Source of the DNA: Conchiformibius kuhniae DSM 17694
GTDB lineage: Bacteria > Pseudomonadota > Gammaproteobacteria > Burkholderiales > Neisseriaceae
Length of the DNA: 13,256 nucleotides
Reading direction: 5' to 3'
Assembly (NCBI RefSeq): GCF_000428785.1
Contig: NZ_AUAP01000033.1
Location: 1-13,256, forward strand
Below, one piece after another: positions 1 to 6,817 of this stretch (positions are counted from its first letter, which is position 1; every line of letters begins with the position of its first letter). The notes under the pieces are model-generated. The model was not told the DNA's origin. It made no database searches and worked only from the letters and a program-made list of their open reading frames with translations. A program made the translations under genes and the position numbers.

Positions 1-201
1 AAGCCCGGCGACACCGCCGCGCCGGTGCAAACCGCGCACAACTGGCAGTTTTTCCGCCTGACGGGCAAGCGCACCGAAACCGACCCCGTCAAAATCCGCC
101 GCGAAGCCGTGCGCCGGCTGTTACGCAAACAGGCGCAAGAACAAGCACAGCAGCAGCTTGTCGAACGCTTGCAGCACAACGCGGTGATACGAGAATATTA
201 A
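1..201 (+). CDS. C-terminal fragment of a SurA-like peptidyl-prolyl isomerase/chaperone (partial)
   Basis: Frame 1 is open from the window edge to a TAA at 199-201, giving 66 residues; the start lies outside the window. The fragment reads like the end of a parvulin domain (NWQFFRLTGKR, where SurA proteins have a 'GWH..EV..RR' strand). A charged, Gln-rich helix follows (VRRLLRKQAQEQAQQQLVERLQ), then a short tail HNAVIREY. SurA proteins end in the same way, with an amphipathic helix and a tail such as 'LR..AYI'. SurA is a periplasmic chaperone that delivers outer-membrane proteins to BamA, whose gene lies about 6.6 kb away. The family call rests on this C-terminal pattern only. PpiD-like or other parvulin proteins remain possible. 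Confidence 0.5.
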   Translation, partial: KPGDTAAPVQTAHNWQFFRLTGKRTETDPVKIRREAVRRLLRKQAQEQAQQQLVERLQHNAVIREY

Positions 202-215
202 AGCGAGTCATCAAT

Positions 216-322
216 TATAGTTGATTAAAATCGCAACGATACGGCGTTGCCAACGCCCTTATGTACTGCCCGTACACGGCGGGCGTTGTCGCCTTGTCTC
301 GTTTTTATTTTTATCAACTATA
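216..322. repeat. Correia-like miniature inverted-repeat element, about 107 bp
   Basis: The two ends are inverted copies: TATAGTTGAT at 216-225 and ATCAACTATA at 313-322, with AT-rich continuation on both sides. Internally there are TACGGCGTTGCC, TGTACTG and a 'TTGTCGCCTTGTC' block. These match in order what I remember of neisserial Correia repeat-enclosed elements (termini TATAGTGGATTAA..., insertion at TA). CAACGCCC (251-258) pairs with GGGCGTTG (281-288) around a TGTAC/GTACA stem, so the whole unit can fold into one long hairpin. It lies just after the SurA-like stop codon. Known Correia elements can carry promoters, IHF sites and RNase III-processed transcripts; whether this one does is not shown. 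Confidence 0.75.
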
Positions 323-354
323 AATTTTGATACTGAAAATCAGTGCAATATAAA

Positions 355-392
355 AACACCGTCATTTCCGCACGGGTGGGAATGACGGTGTT
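355..392. terminator. Hairpin terminator, probably bidirectional
   Basis: AACACCGTCATT (355-366) pairs perfectly with AATGACGGTGTT (381-392). The stem can extend inward through a G-U and two C-G pairs. On the + strand a GTGTTTTT tract follows; on the minus strand TTTTTATA follows. It can therefore end both the minus-strand DUF302 gene and any + strand transcript leaving the SurA-like gene and the Correia-like element. Confidence 0.75.
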
Positions 393-424
393 GTGTTTTT
401 GCAGACGATTGACGACACGCCCGC

Positions 425-458
425 AACGATGATGCCTTGCCGCGCATCATCGTTTTTT
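425..458 (+). terminator. Second Rho-independent terminator, + strand
   Basis: AACGATGATGC (425-435) pairs with GCATCATCGTT (444-454), a perfect 11-bp stem with an 8-nt loop. It is followed by a run of T on the + strand (453-458). The minus strand has no U-tract on its side, so it is directional. It lies in tandem with the hairpin at 355-392 and would stop + strand transcription before it runs antisense into the DUF302 gene. Confidence 0.7.
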
Positions 459-470
459 GAAAACGGCAGC

Positions 471-947
471 TTATTGCGGCGCAGACACCGTAGCGCGAAT
501 CAGCCCTTCCGCTTTCGCCAAAGTATTTTCCACATCGGCGGGGGCAATTTGGCTGCCCGCAATCAGTTTCGCGGCGGGCACATACGCCACCTGCACTTTG
601 CCGTCCGTTTCCGTAACCAGCACTTTAAGCGGCAATTGCAGCGCAAACATCGGGTCTTTCGCCATCAGGGGCGTACCCGCTTTCGGATTGCCGAACACCA
701 GCACGGTGGCAGGCTGCATCTGCAAACCCGCTTTTTGCGCCGCCGCTTGGTGGTCAATCACGGCGAATACGGTCATGCCTTTGCTTTCAATGGCTTGACG
801 GATTTTGGCAACGGTATCGGCGAAACCGTATGCGCTGGCAACGGCAACATGGGGCGTGGTGTTCATGGCGGAAACTTTCGGGGCGGTCGGCATGGCGCAC
901 GCGCCCAATGCCAAAGAAACCATTATCGGGGCAAACCATTTTTTCAT
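471..947 (-). CDS. DUF302 domain lipoprotein
   Basis: This 158-residue protein has a lipoprotein signal peptide: KK at residues 2-3, a hydrophobic stretch, then a lipobox L-G-A-C with Cys at residue 17. The mature part (about 38-150) has the DUF302 pattern: 'I...GMTVFAVIDHQAAAQKAGLQ' followed by 'ATVLVFGNPKAGTPLM' and 'LPLKVLVTE...VQVAYV'. DUF302 is a small alpha/beta domain of unknown biochemical role, often found in periplasmic or lipid-anchored proteins. The start is supported by AAGGA (955-959 on the minus strand) 7 nt upstream of ATG. It stands alone, divergent from the gene at 1127, and ends in front of the hairpin at 355-392. The product probably sits in the outer or inner membrane facing the periplasm; no function should be assumed. 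Confidence 0.88.
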   Translation of the reverse strand: MKKWFAPIMVSLALGACAMPTAPKVSAMNTTPHVAVASAYGFADTVAKIRQAIESKGMTVFAVIDHQAAAQKAGLQMQPATVLVFGNPKAGTPLMAKDPMFALQLPLKVLVTETDGKVQVAYVPAAKLIAGSQIAPADVENTLAKAEGLIRATVSAPQ

Positions 948-1126
948 AGATTATTCCTTGTTTGCATTTTGGTATAAATTTAATTTAATCAAAATCTTGA
1001 TTGTTCAATTACGCCCAATGAGCGCAAAAATTCTTTCGAGCAGCCCAAACATTGCTAAAATCAAATTTTCGCCAGCTTACTGGTTTCCTGTTCTAAATTC
1101 AACTTTTTTTATTAATAGAGCCAATC

Positions 1127-2791
1127 ATGCCCCAAACCGAATACATCAAACCACCTGTCAATAAAGCCCTTTTCTATACGGCGAACTATCAATCTTTTCA
1201 TTATGCCGTTTTTAAGCAGATGGATAAATCATTCGGAGACGGCTACACCGGCAAAGAAGATTACAAAAAAAGCCCCTATTTAAGCCGGTTACACCCGATT
1301 TTAAAAACACTCTATTTCTTTGACCAAGTATTGGGCTTTACCCATGAAGGCGGTTTCGGCGAGCTGTACAGTTACGAAAACGGCTTTATGCTGGAACATT
1401 GTGTTCGCGGCTTTTACGAATTGGGCGAACAGGAAATGGTTGCGATGATGTGTTTTGCCGCAGACTATTACGAATTGCTGGAATCACAGGCAGCGTTTCA
1501 AAATTTATCCAAAGCCGAACAAATTGCATATGTGAAAAATCTGTCCGAACACAGGGTGGATTTTGATTTGCCGGTTGAAAAAGTATCGTATGATGATTTA
1601 AATATTGAATCTTTTGAGAATTTGAACAATCTTTTTGAAAATAAATATAAATACGCTTGGTATAGATTAGTACGCCATATTCAAAACCATGCCGGTCAAT
1701 TCGTATCCGATGAAACGGGTCAGCCGCTTGATGATGGCTTTACCGGTCAATATGTTTATACGGGCGATGTCGGCAATCACTACCGCTTGACGATGGAAAA
1801 CGGAAAGCCGCACGGTATTTTTGAAATTGACGATACAAAACAACAAAACTGGGTGGGCGAATTTGAGCACGGCTTTTTGAAAAAACAATCGTACCGCTAT
1901 CATTCCCCATATAGTGATAGTGTCTATACCGCCCAGTATCAATATGAACCTTATGATAACGGCAAGGACGTTGTCGTAACTTACATTAAGTCTTATGACC
2001 ATTCCTCTCAATTTGAAAAACAAACCTGTGAATTATTGATTGCCTCTGACGTGCAAATCGGCAAACAAACCGAATGGTATGAAGACGGTTCTCTCAAATC
2101 CGTTAAAGACTACTATTCCCGATATAATCCGTGGTTATGGCGCAGCGAAGCCTACTATCCCAACGGACAATTAAAACACAAAGGTTTAAAACACCGGTTT
2201 AATACTGCCTATTGGGAGTATTATCATGAAAACGGACAACAACTGCGCGAAGAGTTCTACGATAATGAGGGTAATTGTCATCAAACCAAATGGTATCCGG
2301 ACGGCAGCATTGCCCTTCAAACGGTTTACGGTTCCGGCGGAGAGTATTTGGAAACCCATGAGTTTTATCCCGATGGCACCAAAAGAATGGAATACCTTTA
2401 CAAAATGAGAAAGGAAATGGATATTTCTCCATATTTGGGTTGGGTAAAGATGCCCATCAATGCATGGGACGAACACGGCAAGCAAACCCTTATCAACGGC
2501 ACCGGTTTTATCCCCGGAGGCAACACCATTGAGGAATATCAAAACGGCTTTGCAACGGTTTTGACCGAGTTTTATCATGACGGTAATCTGAGCAGAAAAG
2601 TATTTTATGAACGTGGCAAGGAGATAAAAGTTATTGTTTTTGATGAAAACGGTAATGAAAAATGGGCGAGGGAAACCGAATTTGATGACGATGGCAACAT
2701 GCTCAAAAAAGTATCTTATGAATATGGCAAAAAGGTAAGAACGATTTGCTATGATAAAGATGGTAATTTCATTGACGAAGAGTATCATTAA
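1127..2791 (+). CDS. DUF4375/DMP19-like N-terminus fused to MORN_2 (YwqK-like) repeats
   Basis: This is a 554-residue, probably cytosolic protein with no signal peptide or membrane segment. Residues about 55-120 (HPILKTLYFFDQVL..HEGGFGELY...GFYELGEQEMVAMMCFAADYYE) resemble DUF4375, the domain of neisserial DNA-mimic DMP19. A middle region (about 165-310) is unassigned. From about 316 to the end come repeated Y-x-(D/N)-G units: EWYEDGSLK, AYYPNGQLK, YYHENGQQL, KWYPDGSIA, EFYPDGTKR, EFYHDGNLS, VFDENGNEK, EFDDDGNML and CYDKDGNFI. These are typical of MORN_2 repeats in YwqK-type 'antitoxin' or immunity proteins. The gene is clearly more AT-rich than its neighbours, which suggests transfer. Only a weak AGAG precedes the ATG, and seven T lie at 1104-1110 in its leader. 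It ends at the uptake-sequence terminator. A role as immunity or toxin-neutralising protein is inference from repeat type only. Confidence 0.85.
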   Translation: MPQTEYIKPPVNKALFYTANYQSFHYAVFKQMDKSFGDGYTGKEDYKKSPYLSRLHPILKTLYFFDQVLGFTHEGGFGELYSYENGFMLEHCVRGFYELGEQEMVAMMCFAADYYELLESQAAFQNLSKAEQIAYVKNLSEHRVDFDLPVEKVSYDDLNIESFENLNNLFENKYKYAWYRLVRHIQNHAGQFVSDETGQPLDDGFTGQYVYTGDVGNHYRLTMENGKPHGIFEIDDTKQQNWVGEFEHGFLKKQSYRYHSPYSDSVYTAQYQYEPYDNGKDVVVTYIKSYDHSSQFEKQTCELLIASDVQIGKQTEWYEDGSLKSVKDYYSRYNPWLWRSEAYYPNGQLKHKGLKHRFNTAYWEYYHENGQQLREEFYDNEGNCHQTKWYPDGSIALQTVYGSGGEYLETHEFYPDGTKRMEYLYKMRKEMDISPYLGWVKMPINAWDEHGKQTLINGTGFIPGGNTIEEYQNGFATVLTEFYHDGNLSRKVFYERGKEIKVIVFDENGNEKWARETEFDDDGNMLKKVSYEYGKKVRTICYDKDGNFIDEEYH

Positions 2792-2797
2792 ATAGCG

Positions 2798-2809
2798 GGG
2801 CTGCCTGAA
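2798..2809 (+). repeat. DNA uptake sequence, Simonsiella-type dialect (GGGCTGCCTGAA)
   Basis: It matches 11 of 12 bases of the AG-simDUS consensus as I recall it (AGGCTGCCTGAA); only the first base differs. It forms the left arm of the terminator between the repeat gene and valS. Uptake sequences are recognised by the minor pilin ComP during natural transformation. Confidence 0.75.
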
Positions 2810-2816
2810 ACCCTTT

Positions 2817-2828
2817 TTCAGGCAGCCC
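2817..2828 (-). repeat. DNA uptake sequence, inverted partner (GGGCTGCCTGAA)
   Basis: Read on the minus strand it is the same 12-mer as at 2798-2809, including the G at the first position. It forms the right arm of the terminator. Confidence 0.75.
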
Positions 2829-2835
2829 GCTTGTG

Positions 2836-5637
2836 TTACTTCAATTTATCCAGCGCAATCCGCACTTTATCCATTTTCGCATTCAACTCCGCCAGCTCCG
2901 CACGGTCTTTCTCCACCAAATACGCGGGCGCTTTGTCGGTGTAGCCCGGCTTGGCGAGCTTGGCGTTGAGCTTGTCCAAAGCCTTTTGCAGTTTTTCCGC
3001 TTCCTTGTTCAGGCGGGCGGTTTCGGCGGCTTTGTCCACTTCCACTTTCAGCATCAAACGCGCATCGCGGCACACGGCAACGGGCGCGTCTTCGCTTTCA
3101 GGCAGCGCGGCACACGGCACGGCTTCACTCAAACGCGCCATCGCCGTCAAATAAGGGAAATACGCGCCCAAATCGTCCGTGCTTTCCACAAAAAGCGGCG
3201 CTTTCACATTCGGTGCAATCCCCATTTCGCCGCGCAAATTGCGTACCGCGCCGATTAAGTCCTGCAAAACCGCCATCTGCTCAAACGTGGACGGCACGAT
3301 TTTTTCCGGGTCGGGCACGGGAAACGCCGCCGACATCAGGCTGTCGCCGTGTTTGGCATTGGCAAGCGGGGCGATGTGCTGCCACAACTCTTCGGTAATA
3401 AACGGAATAATCGGGTGCAACAGGCGCAACGCCGTTTCCAACACGCGCACCAAAGTGCGGCGCGTGGTGCGCTGACGGCTTTCGCAACCGTTTTGCAACT
3501 GCACTTTTGCCAGCTCCACATACCAGTCGCAAAAATCGTTCCAAACAAAATCGTAAAGCGTTTGCGCCGCCAAATCAAAACGGTAGGTTTCGTATGCTTC
3601 GGTAACGGCTTGTTCGGTTTGTTGCAAACGCCCGATAATCCATTGGTCGGCAAAGGAATACGCCAAAGGCAGGCTTTCGTCCTGACCGCAATCTTTGCCT
3701 TCGGCGTTCATCAGCACGAAATTGCTGGCGTTCCAGATTTTGTTGCAGAAATTGCGGTAGCCTTCGGCGCGTTTGAAGTCAAAATTGATGTTGCGCCCCA
3801 AGCTGGCGTAGCTTGCCATGGTAAAACGCAGCGCGTCCGCGCCCATGGCGGGAATGCCGGTGGGGAACAGTTTTTCGGTGGCTTGGCGCACTTGCGGCGC
3901 GGTTTCGGGACGGCGCAGGCCGGTGGTGCGTTTGTCCAACAGTTCAGGCAGCCCGATGCCGTCAATCAAATCCACGGGGTCAATCACATTGCCTTCGGAT
4001 TTGGACATTTTTTTGCCTTCGTGGTCGCGCACCATGCCGTGAATGTACACGTCTTTAAACGGTACTTTGCCGGTGAAATGCGTGGTCATCATAATCATGC
4101 GGGCGACCCAGAAAAAGATGATTTCGTAGCCCGTTACCAACACGGAAGACGGCAAAAAGGCTTTTAATTCATCGGTGTTGATGCCATCGTCTGTCCAACC
4201 CAATGTGGAAAACGGCACCAGCGCGGACGAAAACCATGTGTCCAATACGTCTTCATCGCGTTGCAATGCCACGCCCGCGCCCGCTTGAGCCTGTGCTTCG
4301 GCTTCGCTGCGGGCAACGTAGATGTTGCCGTTGTCGTCATACCACGCGGGGATTTGGTGTCCCCACCACAGTTGGCGGGAAATGCACCAGTCTTGCAGGT
4401 TGTTCATCCATTGGTTGTAGGTATTGACCCAGTTTTCGGGGACGAATTTGACTTGTCCGCTATCCACGGCGGTTTTGGCTTTTTGCGCCAAGCTCATGCC
4501 GCGAAATTCGCTGTCGGGTTCGCCGCCTTGCGGCTGGGCGTGCATGGCGACAAACCATTGGTCGGTCAAGTACGGTTCAATCACCGTGCCGGTGCGGTCG
4601 CCGCGCGGACGCATCAGGGTGTGGGCTTCAATTTTTTCCAACAAACCCGCCGCTTTCAAATCTTCAATGATTTTTTCACGCGCTGCAAAACGGTCAAGAC
4701 CGCGATAGGCGGCTGGCGCGTTGTCGTTCATCACGGCTTTTTCGGTAAACAGGTTGATGACTTCCATCTTGTGCCGTTCGCCGACCGCATAGTCGTTGAA
4801 ATCGTGGGCGGGGGTGATTTTCACGCAGCCCGAACCGAAATCTTTGTCCACATATTCATCGGCAATCACGGGAATGATGCGGTCGGTCATCGGGACGTGA
4901 ACCATTTTGCCGACCAAATGGGCGTAGCGTTCGTCATCGGGCGCAACCGCCAGCGCACCGTCTGCCAAAATGGTTTCGGGACGGGTGGTGGCGATGTGCA
5001 TAAATTTGCCGTCCAAGCCTTGCCCTGCCACGAAAGGATAACGCACATAGTACATAAACCCTTGCTCTTCCACGTTTTCCACTTCAAGGTCGGAAACGGC
5101 AGTCCCCAGCACGGGGTCCCAATTTACCAAGCGTTTGCCGCGATAAATCAAGCCTTGTTGGTACAGTTTGACAAACACGCGGGTAACGGCTTCGGCGCGG
5201 GTGTCGTCCATCGTAAAGTATTCGCGCTGCCAGTCGGCGGAACAACCGACACGGCGCATTTGTTCGGCAATCGTGCCGCCCGATTGTTCTTTCCATTGCC
5301 ACACTTTTTCCAAAAAGGCTTCGCGCCCCAAATCGTGGCGGGAGATGCCTTGTGCGGCGAGTTGGCGTTCCACCACGATTTGCGTGGCGATGCCGGCGTG
5401 GTCGGTACCCGGAATCCAGCAGGTGTTGCGCCCTTTCATGCGGTAGTAACGCGCCAAACCGTCCATAACGGTTTGGTTGAAGGCGTGTCCCATGTGCAGG
5501 GTGCCGGTTACGTTGGGCGGGGGAAGCTGGATACAAAAGGCTTCGGAGCGGGAAAAATCGGCTTGGAACGCGCCCGATGCTTGCCAACGGGCGTAGTGTT
5601 TGGTTTCAATGTCGGCGGGGGAGTATTTGGGTAACAT
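2836..5637 (-). CDS. valS: Valyl-tRNA synthetase
   Basis: This 933-residue class I aminoacyl-tRNA synthetase charges tRNA-Val with valine in the cytosol. Its length matches the family (about 945-950). The N-terminus has PPPNVTGTLHMGH with the HIGH-type motif HMGH at 48-51. The CP1 editing domain (about 190-410) carries TTRPET at 217-222 and removes mischarged threonine. The signature KMSKS is at 543-547, followed by the anticodon-binding domain. A C-terminal coiled-coil arm (about 865-933, rich in Lys, Glu and Ala with KLQKALDKLNAKLAK) binds the tRNA elbow. The ATG at 5635-5637 lies just downstream of an extended -10 promoter, with a weak AAGCGA as ribosome site. It ends at the uptake-sequence terminator, so it is probably monocistronic. 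No key residue is missing. Confidence 0.98.
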   Translation of the reverse strand: MLPKYSPADIETKHYARWQASGAFQADFSRSEAFCIQLPPPNVTGTLHMGHAFNQTVMDGLARYYRMKGRNTCWIPGTDHAGIATQIVVERQLAAQGISRHDLGREAFLEKVWQWKEQSGGTIAEQMRRVGCSADWQREYFTMDDTRAEAVTRVFVKLYQQGLIYRGKRLVNWDPVLGTAVSDLEVENVEEQGFMYYVRYPFVAGQGLDGKFMHIATTRPETILADGALAVAPDDERYAHLVGKMVHVPMTDRIIPVIADEYVDKDFGSGCVKITPAHDFNDYAVGERHKMEVINLFTEKAVMNDNAPAAYRGLDRFAAREKIIEDLKAAGLLEKIEAHTLMRPRGDRTGTVIEPYLTDQWFVAMHAQPQGGEPDSEFRGMSLAQKAKTAVDSGQVKFVPENWVNTYNQWMNNLQDWCISRQLWWGHQIPAWYDDNGNIYVARSEAEAQAQAGAGVALQRDEDVLDTWFSSALVPFSTLGWTDDGINTDELKAFLPSSVLVTGYEIIFFWVARMIMMTTHFTGKVPFKDVYIHGMVRDHEGKKMSKSEGNVIDPVDLIDGIGLPELLDKRTTGLRRPETAPQVRQATEKLFPTGIPAMGADALRFTMASYASLGRNINFDFKRAEGYRNFCNKIWNASNFVLMNAEGKDCGQDESLPLAYSFADQWIIGRLQQTEQAVTEAYETYRFDLAAQTLYDFVWNDFCDWYVELAKVQLQNGCESRQRTTRRTLVRVLETALRLLHPIIPFITEELWQHIAPLANAKHGDSLMSAAFPVPDPEKIVPSTFEQMAVLQDLIGAVRNLRGEMGIAPNVKAPLFVESTDDLGAYFPYLTAMARLSEAVPCAALPESEDAPVAVCRDARLMLKVEVDKAAETARLNKEAEKLQKALDKLNAKLAKPGYTDKAPAYLVEKDRAELAELNAKMDKVRIALDKLK
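3097..3108 (-). repeat. Degenerate uptake sequence in valS (GCGCTGCCTGAA)
   Basis: It differs from the local form GGGCTGCCTGAA at one base (C in place of the second G). It lies inside valS, where it encodes part of AALPES. It may be a decayed uptake sequence or chance. Confidence 0.4.
3943..3954 (-). repeat. DNA uptake sequence inside valS (GGGCTGCCTGAA)
   Basis: It is identical in all 12 bases to the two copies in the terminator at 2795-2830. It lies within valS, encoding GLPE soon after the KMSKS loop. The shared first base G suggests that this strain's preferred form may be GGGCTGCCTGAA. Confidence 0.65.
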
Positions 5638-5669
5638 TTCGCTTGGTCTGAAAAAAATGAAAACGGGGG

Positions 5670-5678
5670 ATTATAGCA
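5670..5678 (-). promoter_or_regulatory. Extended -10 promoter for valS
   Basis: The minus strand reads TGC TATAAT, a perfect -10 hexamer (5670-5675) with an upstream TG (5677-5678). The region 17 nt further upstream is GC-rich with no good -35 box, as is common for extended -10 promoters. Transcription would start near 5663 and leave a leader of about 25 nt before the valS ATG. A sigma-70 type promoter is inferred from the motif. Confidence 0.7.
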
Positions 5679-5725
5679 TTGTGCGGCGGCGGTGCTTCCG
5701 GCCTGCTTGGCACACGCGGGGGCAT

Positions 5726-6739
5726 TCAGTCCCGATGTTTGCTTAAATCTTTAATTTTTTCGTACATTTCGCTCAAACGGCGCAGGTGGACGGCGTTTTT
5801 TGCCCATTCTTTATGGCTTTGCAGGGGGTAGCAGGAAGCGTAATGCCCCGCTTCTTTGATGCTGCGGGTAACCACCGTGCCGCCGCCGATGCTGGTTTTG
5901 TCGGCAATTTCAATGTGTCCGACAAACATCGCTGCGCCGCCAATCAGGCAGTACGCGCCGATTTTCACGCTGCCGGAAATGCCCACGCACGCGGCGATGG
6001 CGGTGTGGTTGCCGATGTGGCAATTGTGGGCGATTTGTACCTGATTGTCGATTTTCACGCCGCGCCCGATAACGGTGTCGCCCATCGCGCCGCAATCGAT
6101 GGTGGTGTTGGCACCGATTTCCGCGTCGTCGCCGATGACCACGCCGCCCGTTTGCGGGATTTTCAGCCAGTGGTCGCCCGCAAACGCCAGCCCGAAGCCG
6201 TCCGCACCAATCACCGCGCCGGAATGAATGGTTACCCGTTCGCCCAAGGTGCAGCCGCAATAAAGGGTTACGTTCGGGTGCAACACGCATTGTGCGCCCA
6301 AAGTGCAGTGCTCGCCAACCACGCTGCCCGCCAAAATGCGGCAGCCCTCGCCCAACACCGCGCCCGCGCCAATCACCACGTTTGCGCCGATTTCGCAAGA
6401 CGGGGGGACGGTGGCGGACGGGTCGATAACCGCCGTGGCGTGTACGCCTGCCCGTGCTGCGGGTGCGGGGTGGAACAGGCGGGCGACTTGGGCGAAATAC
6501 AGATACGGGTCGGCGGCAACAATCAAATTGCGCCCGTGCAAATCGCCGGCATTTTTTTCGGAAACGATAATCGCCCCTGCCGCGCTGTTTTGCACTTCGC
6601 TGCGGTATTTGGGGTTGGCGAGAAAGGTGATGTGTTCGGCGGTGGCTTCGGCGGCGGGCGCGAGGGCGCAAACGGACACGTCTGCGCCGCGCACTTCGCC
6701 GCCCAGCCGTGCGGTGATTTGGGACAAGGTCATCAACAT
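5726..6739 (-). CDS. lpxD: UDP-3-O-(3-hydroxyacyl)glucosamine N-acyltransferase
   Basis: LpxD adds the second hydroxyacyl chain, from acyl-ACP, to UDP-3-O-acyl-glucosamine in lipid A synthesis. With the start at 6739 (MLMTLSQ) it has 337 residues, as in E. coli (341). The uridine-binding N-terminal domain spans about 1-100. A left-handed beta-helix of hexapeptide repeats follows (about 103-290; IGANVVIGAGAVLGEG, IGDDAEIGANTTID), then a C-terminal helix. The catalytic His is H238 in QIAHNCHIG, equivalent to His239 of E. coli. The frame extends 24 codons upstream into the bamA-lpxD hairpin, but that part (MTHAPPARGV...) does not look like LpxD. ATG at 6733 is a second option; no strong ribosome site separates the two. 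In Neisseria, fabZ and lpxA usually follow; here valS follows instead. Confidence 0.96.
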   Translation of the reverse strand: MLMTLSQITARLGGEVRGADVSVCALAPAAEATAEHITFLANPKYRSEVQNSAAGAIIVSEKNAGDLHGRNLIVAADPYLYFAQVARLFHPAPAARAGVHATAVIDPSATVPPSCEIGANVVIGAGAVLGEGCRILAGSVVGEHCTLGAQCVLHPNVTLYCGCTLGERVTIHSGAVIGADGFGLAFAGDHWLKIPQTGGVVIGDDAEIGANTTIDCGAMGDTVIGRGVKIDNQVQIAHNCHIGNHTAIAACVGISGSVKIGAYCLIGGAAMFVGHIEIADKTSIGGGTVVTRSIKEAGHYASCYPLQSHKEWAKNAVHLRRLSEMYEKIKDLSKHRD

Positions 6740-6779
6740 AGGGGGTTCTTCAAACTTTCTGTGGCGGAAACCAATGTAC

Positions 6780-6807
6780 CACACGCCCCGAGCGGGCGGG
6801 GCGTGTG
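6780..6807. terminator. Perfect 11-bp GC-rich hairpin between bamA and lpxD
   Basis: CACACGCCCCG (6780-6790) pairs perfectly with CGGGGCGTGTG (6797-6807) around a 6-nt loop. It lies 10 nt after the bamA stop codon on the minus strand. The sequence after the stem on that strand (TACATTGGTTTCC) has no clean U-tract, so this may be a partial terminator or an mRNA-stabilising/processing structure that lowers lpxD expression relative to bamA, rather than a full stop. Confidence 0.6.
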
Positions 6808-6817
6808 TCATGCGGGT

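Larger units (their letters stand above)
2795..2830. terminator. Bidirectional terminator built from two inverted DNA uptake sequences
   Basis: GGCTGCCTGAAA (2799-2810) pairs with TTTCAGGCAGCC (2816-2827) across a 5-nt loop. Flanking GCG/CGC extends the stem past one bulged G. It lies 3 nt after the stop codon of the + strand repeat gene and 5 nt after the valS stop on the other strand, so it serves convergent genes. Inverted uptake sequences used as terminators are well known in Neisseriaceae. Confidence 0.88.

Noticed and set aside
393..977. A + strand ORF of 194 codons over the DUF302 gene
   Set aside because: It begins inside the terminator hairpin region, runs over the divergent promoter gap, and is Arg/His/Gly-rich like an antisense shadow.
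4261..5634. A + strand ORF of 457 codons antisense to valS
   Set aside because: Shadow of valS; the His/Phe/Val-rich translation has no family pattern.
6740..6811. N-terminal extension of LpxD by 24 codons
   Set aside because: It would be encoded by the bamA-lpxD hairpin and does not resemble LpxD; the ATG at 6739 gives the normal family length.
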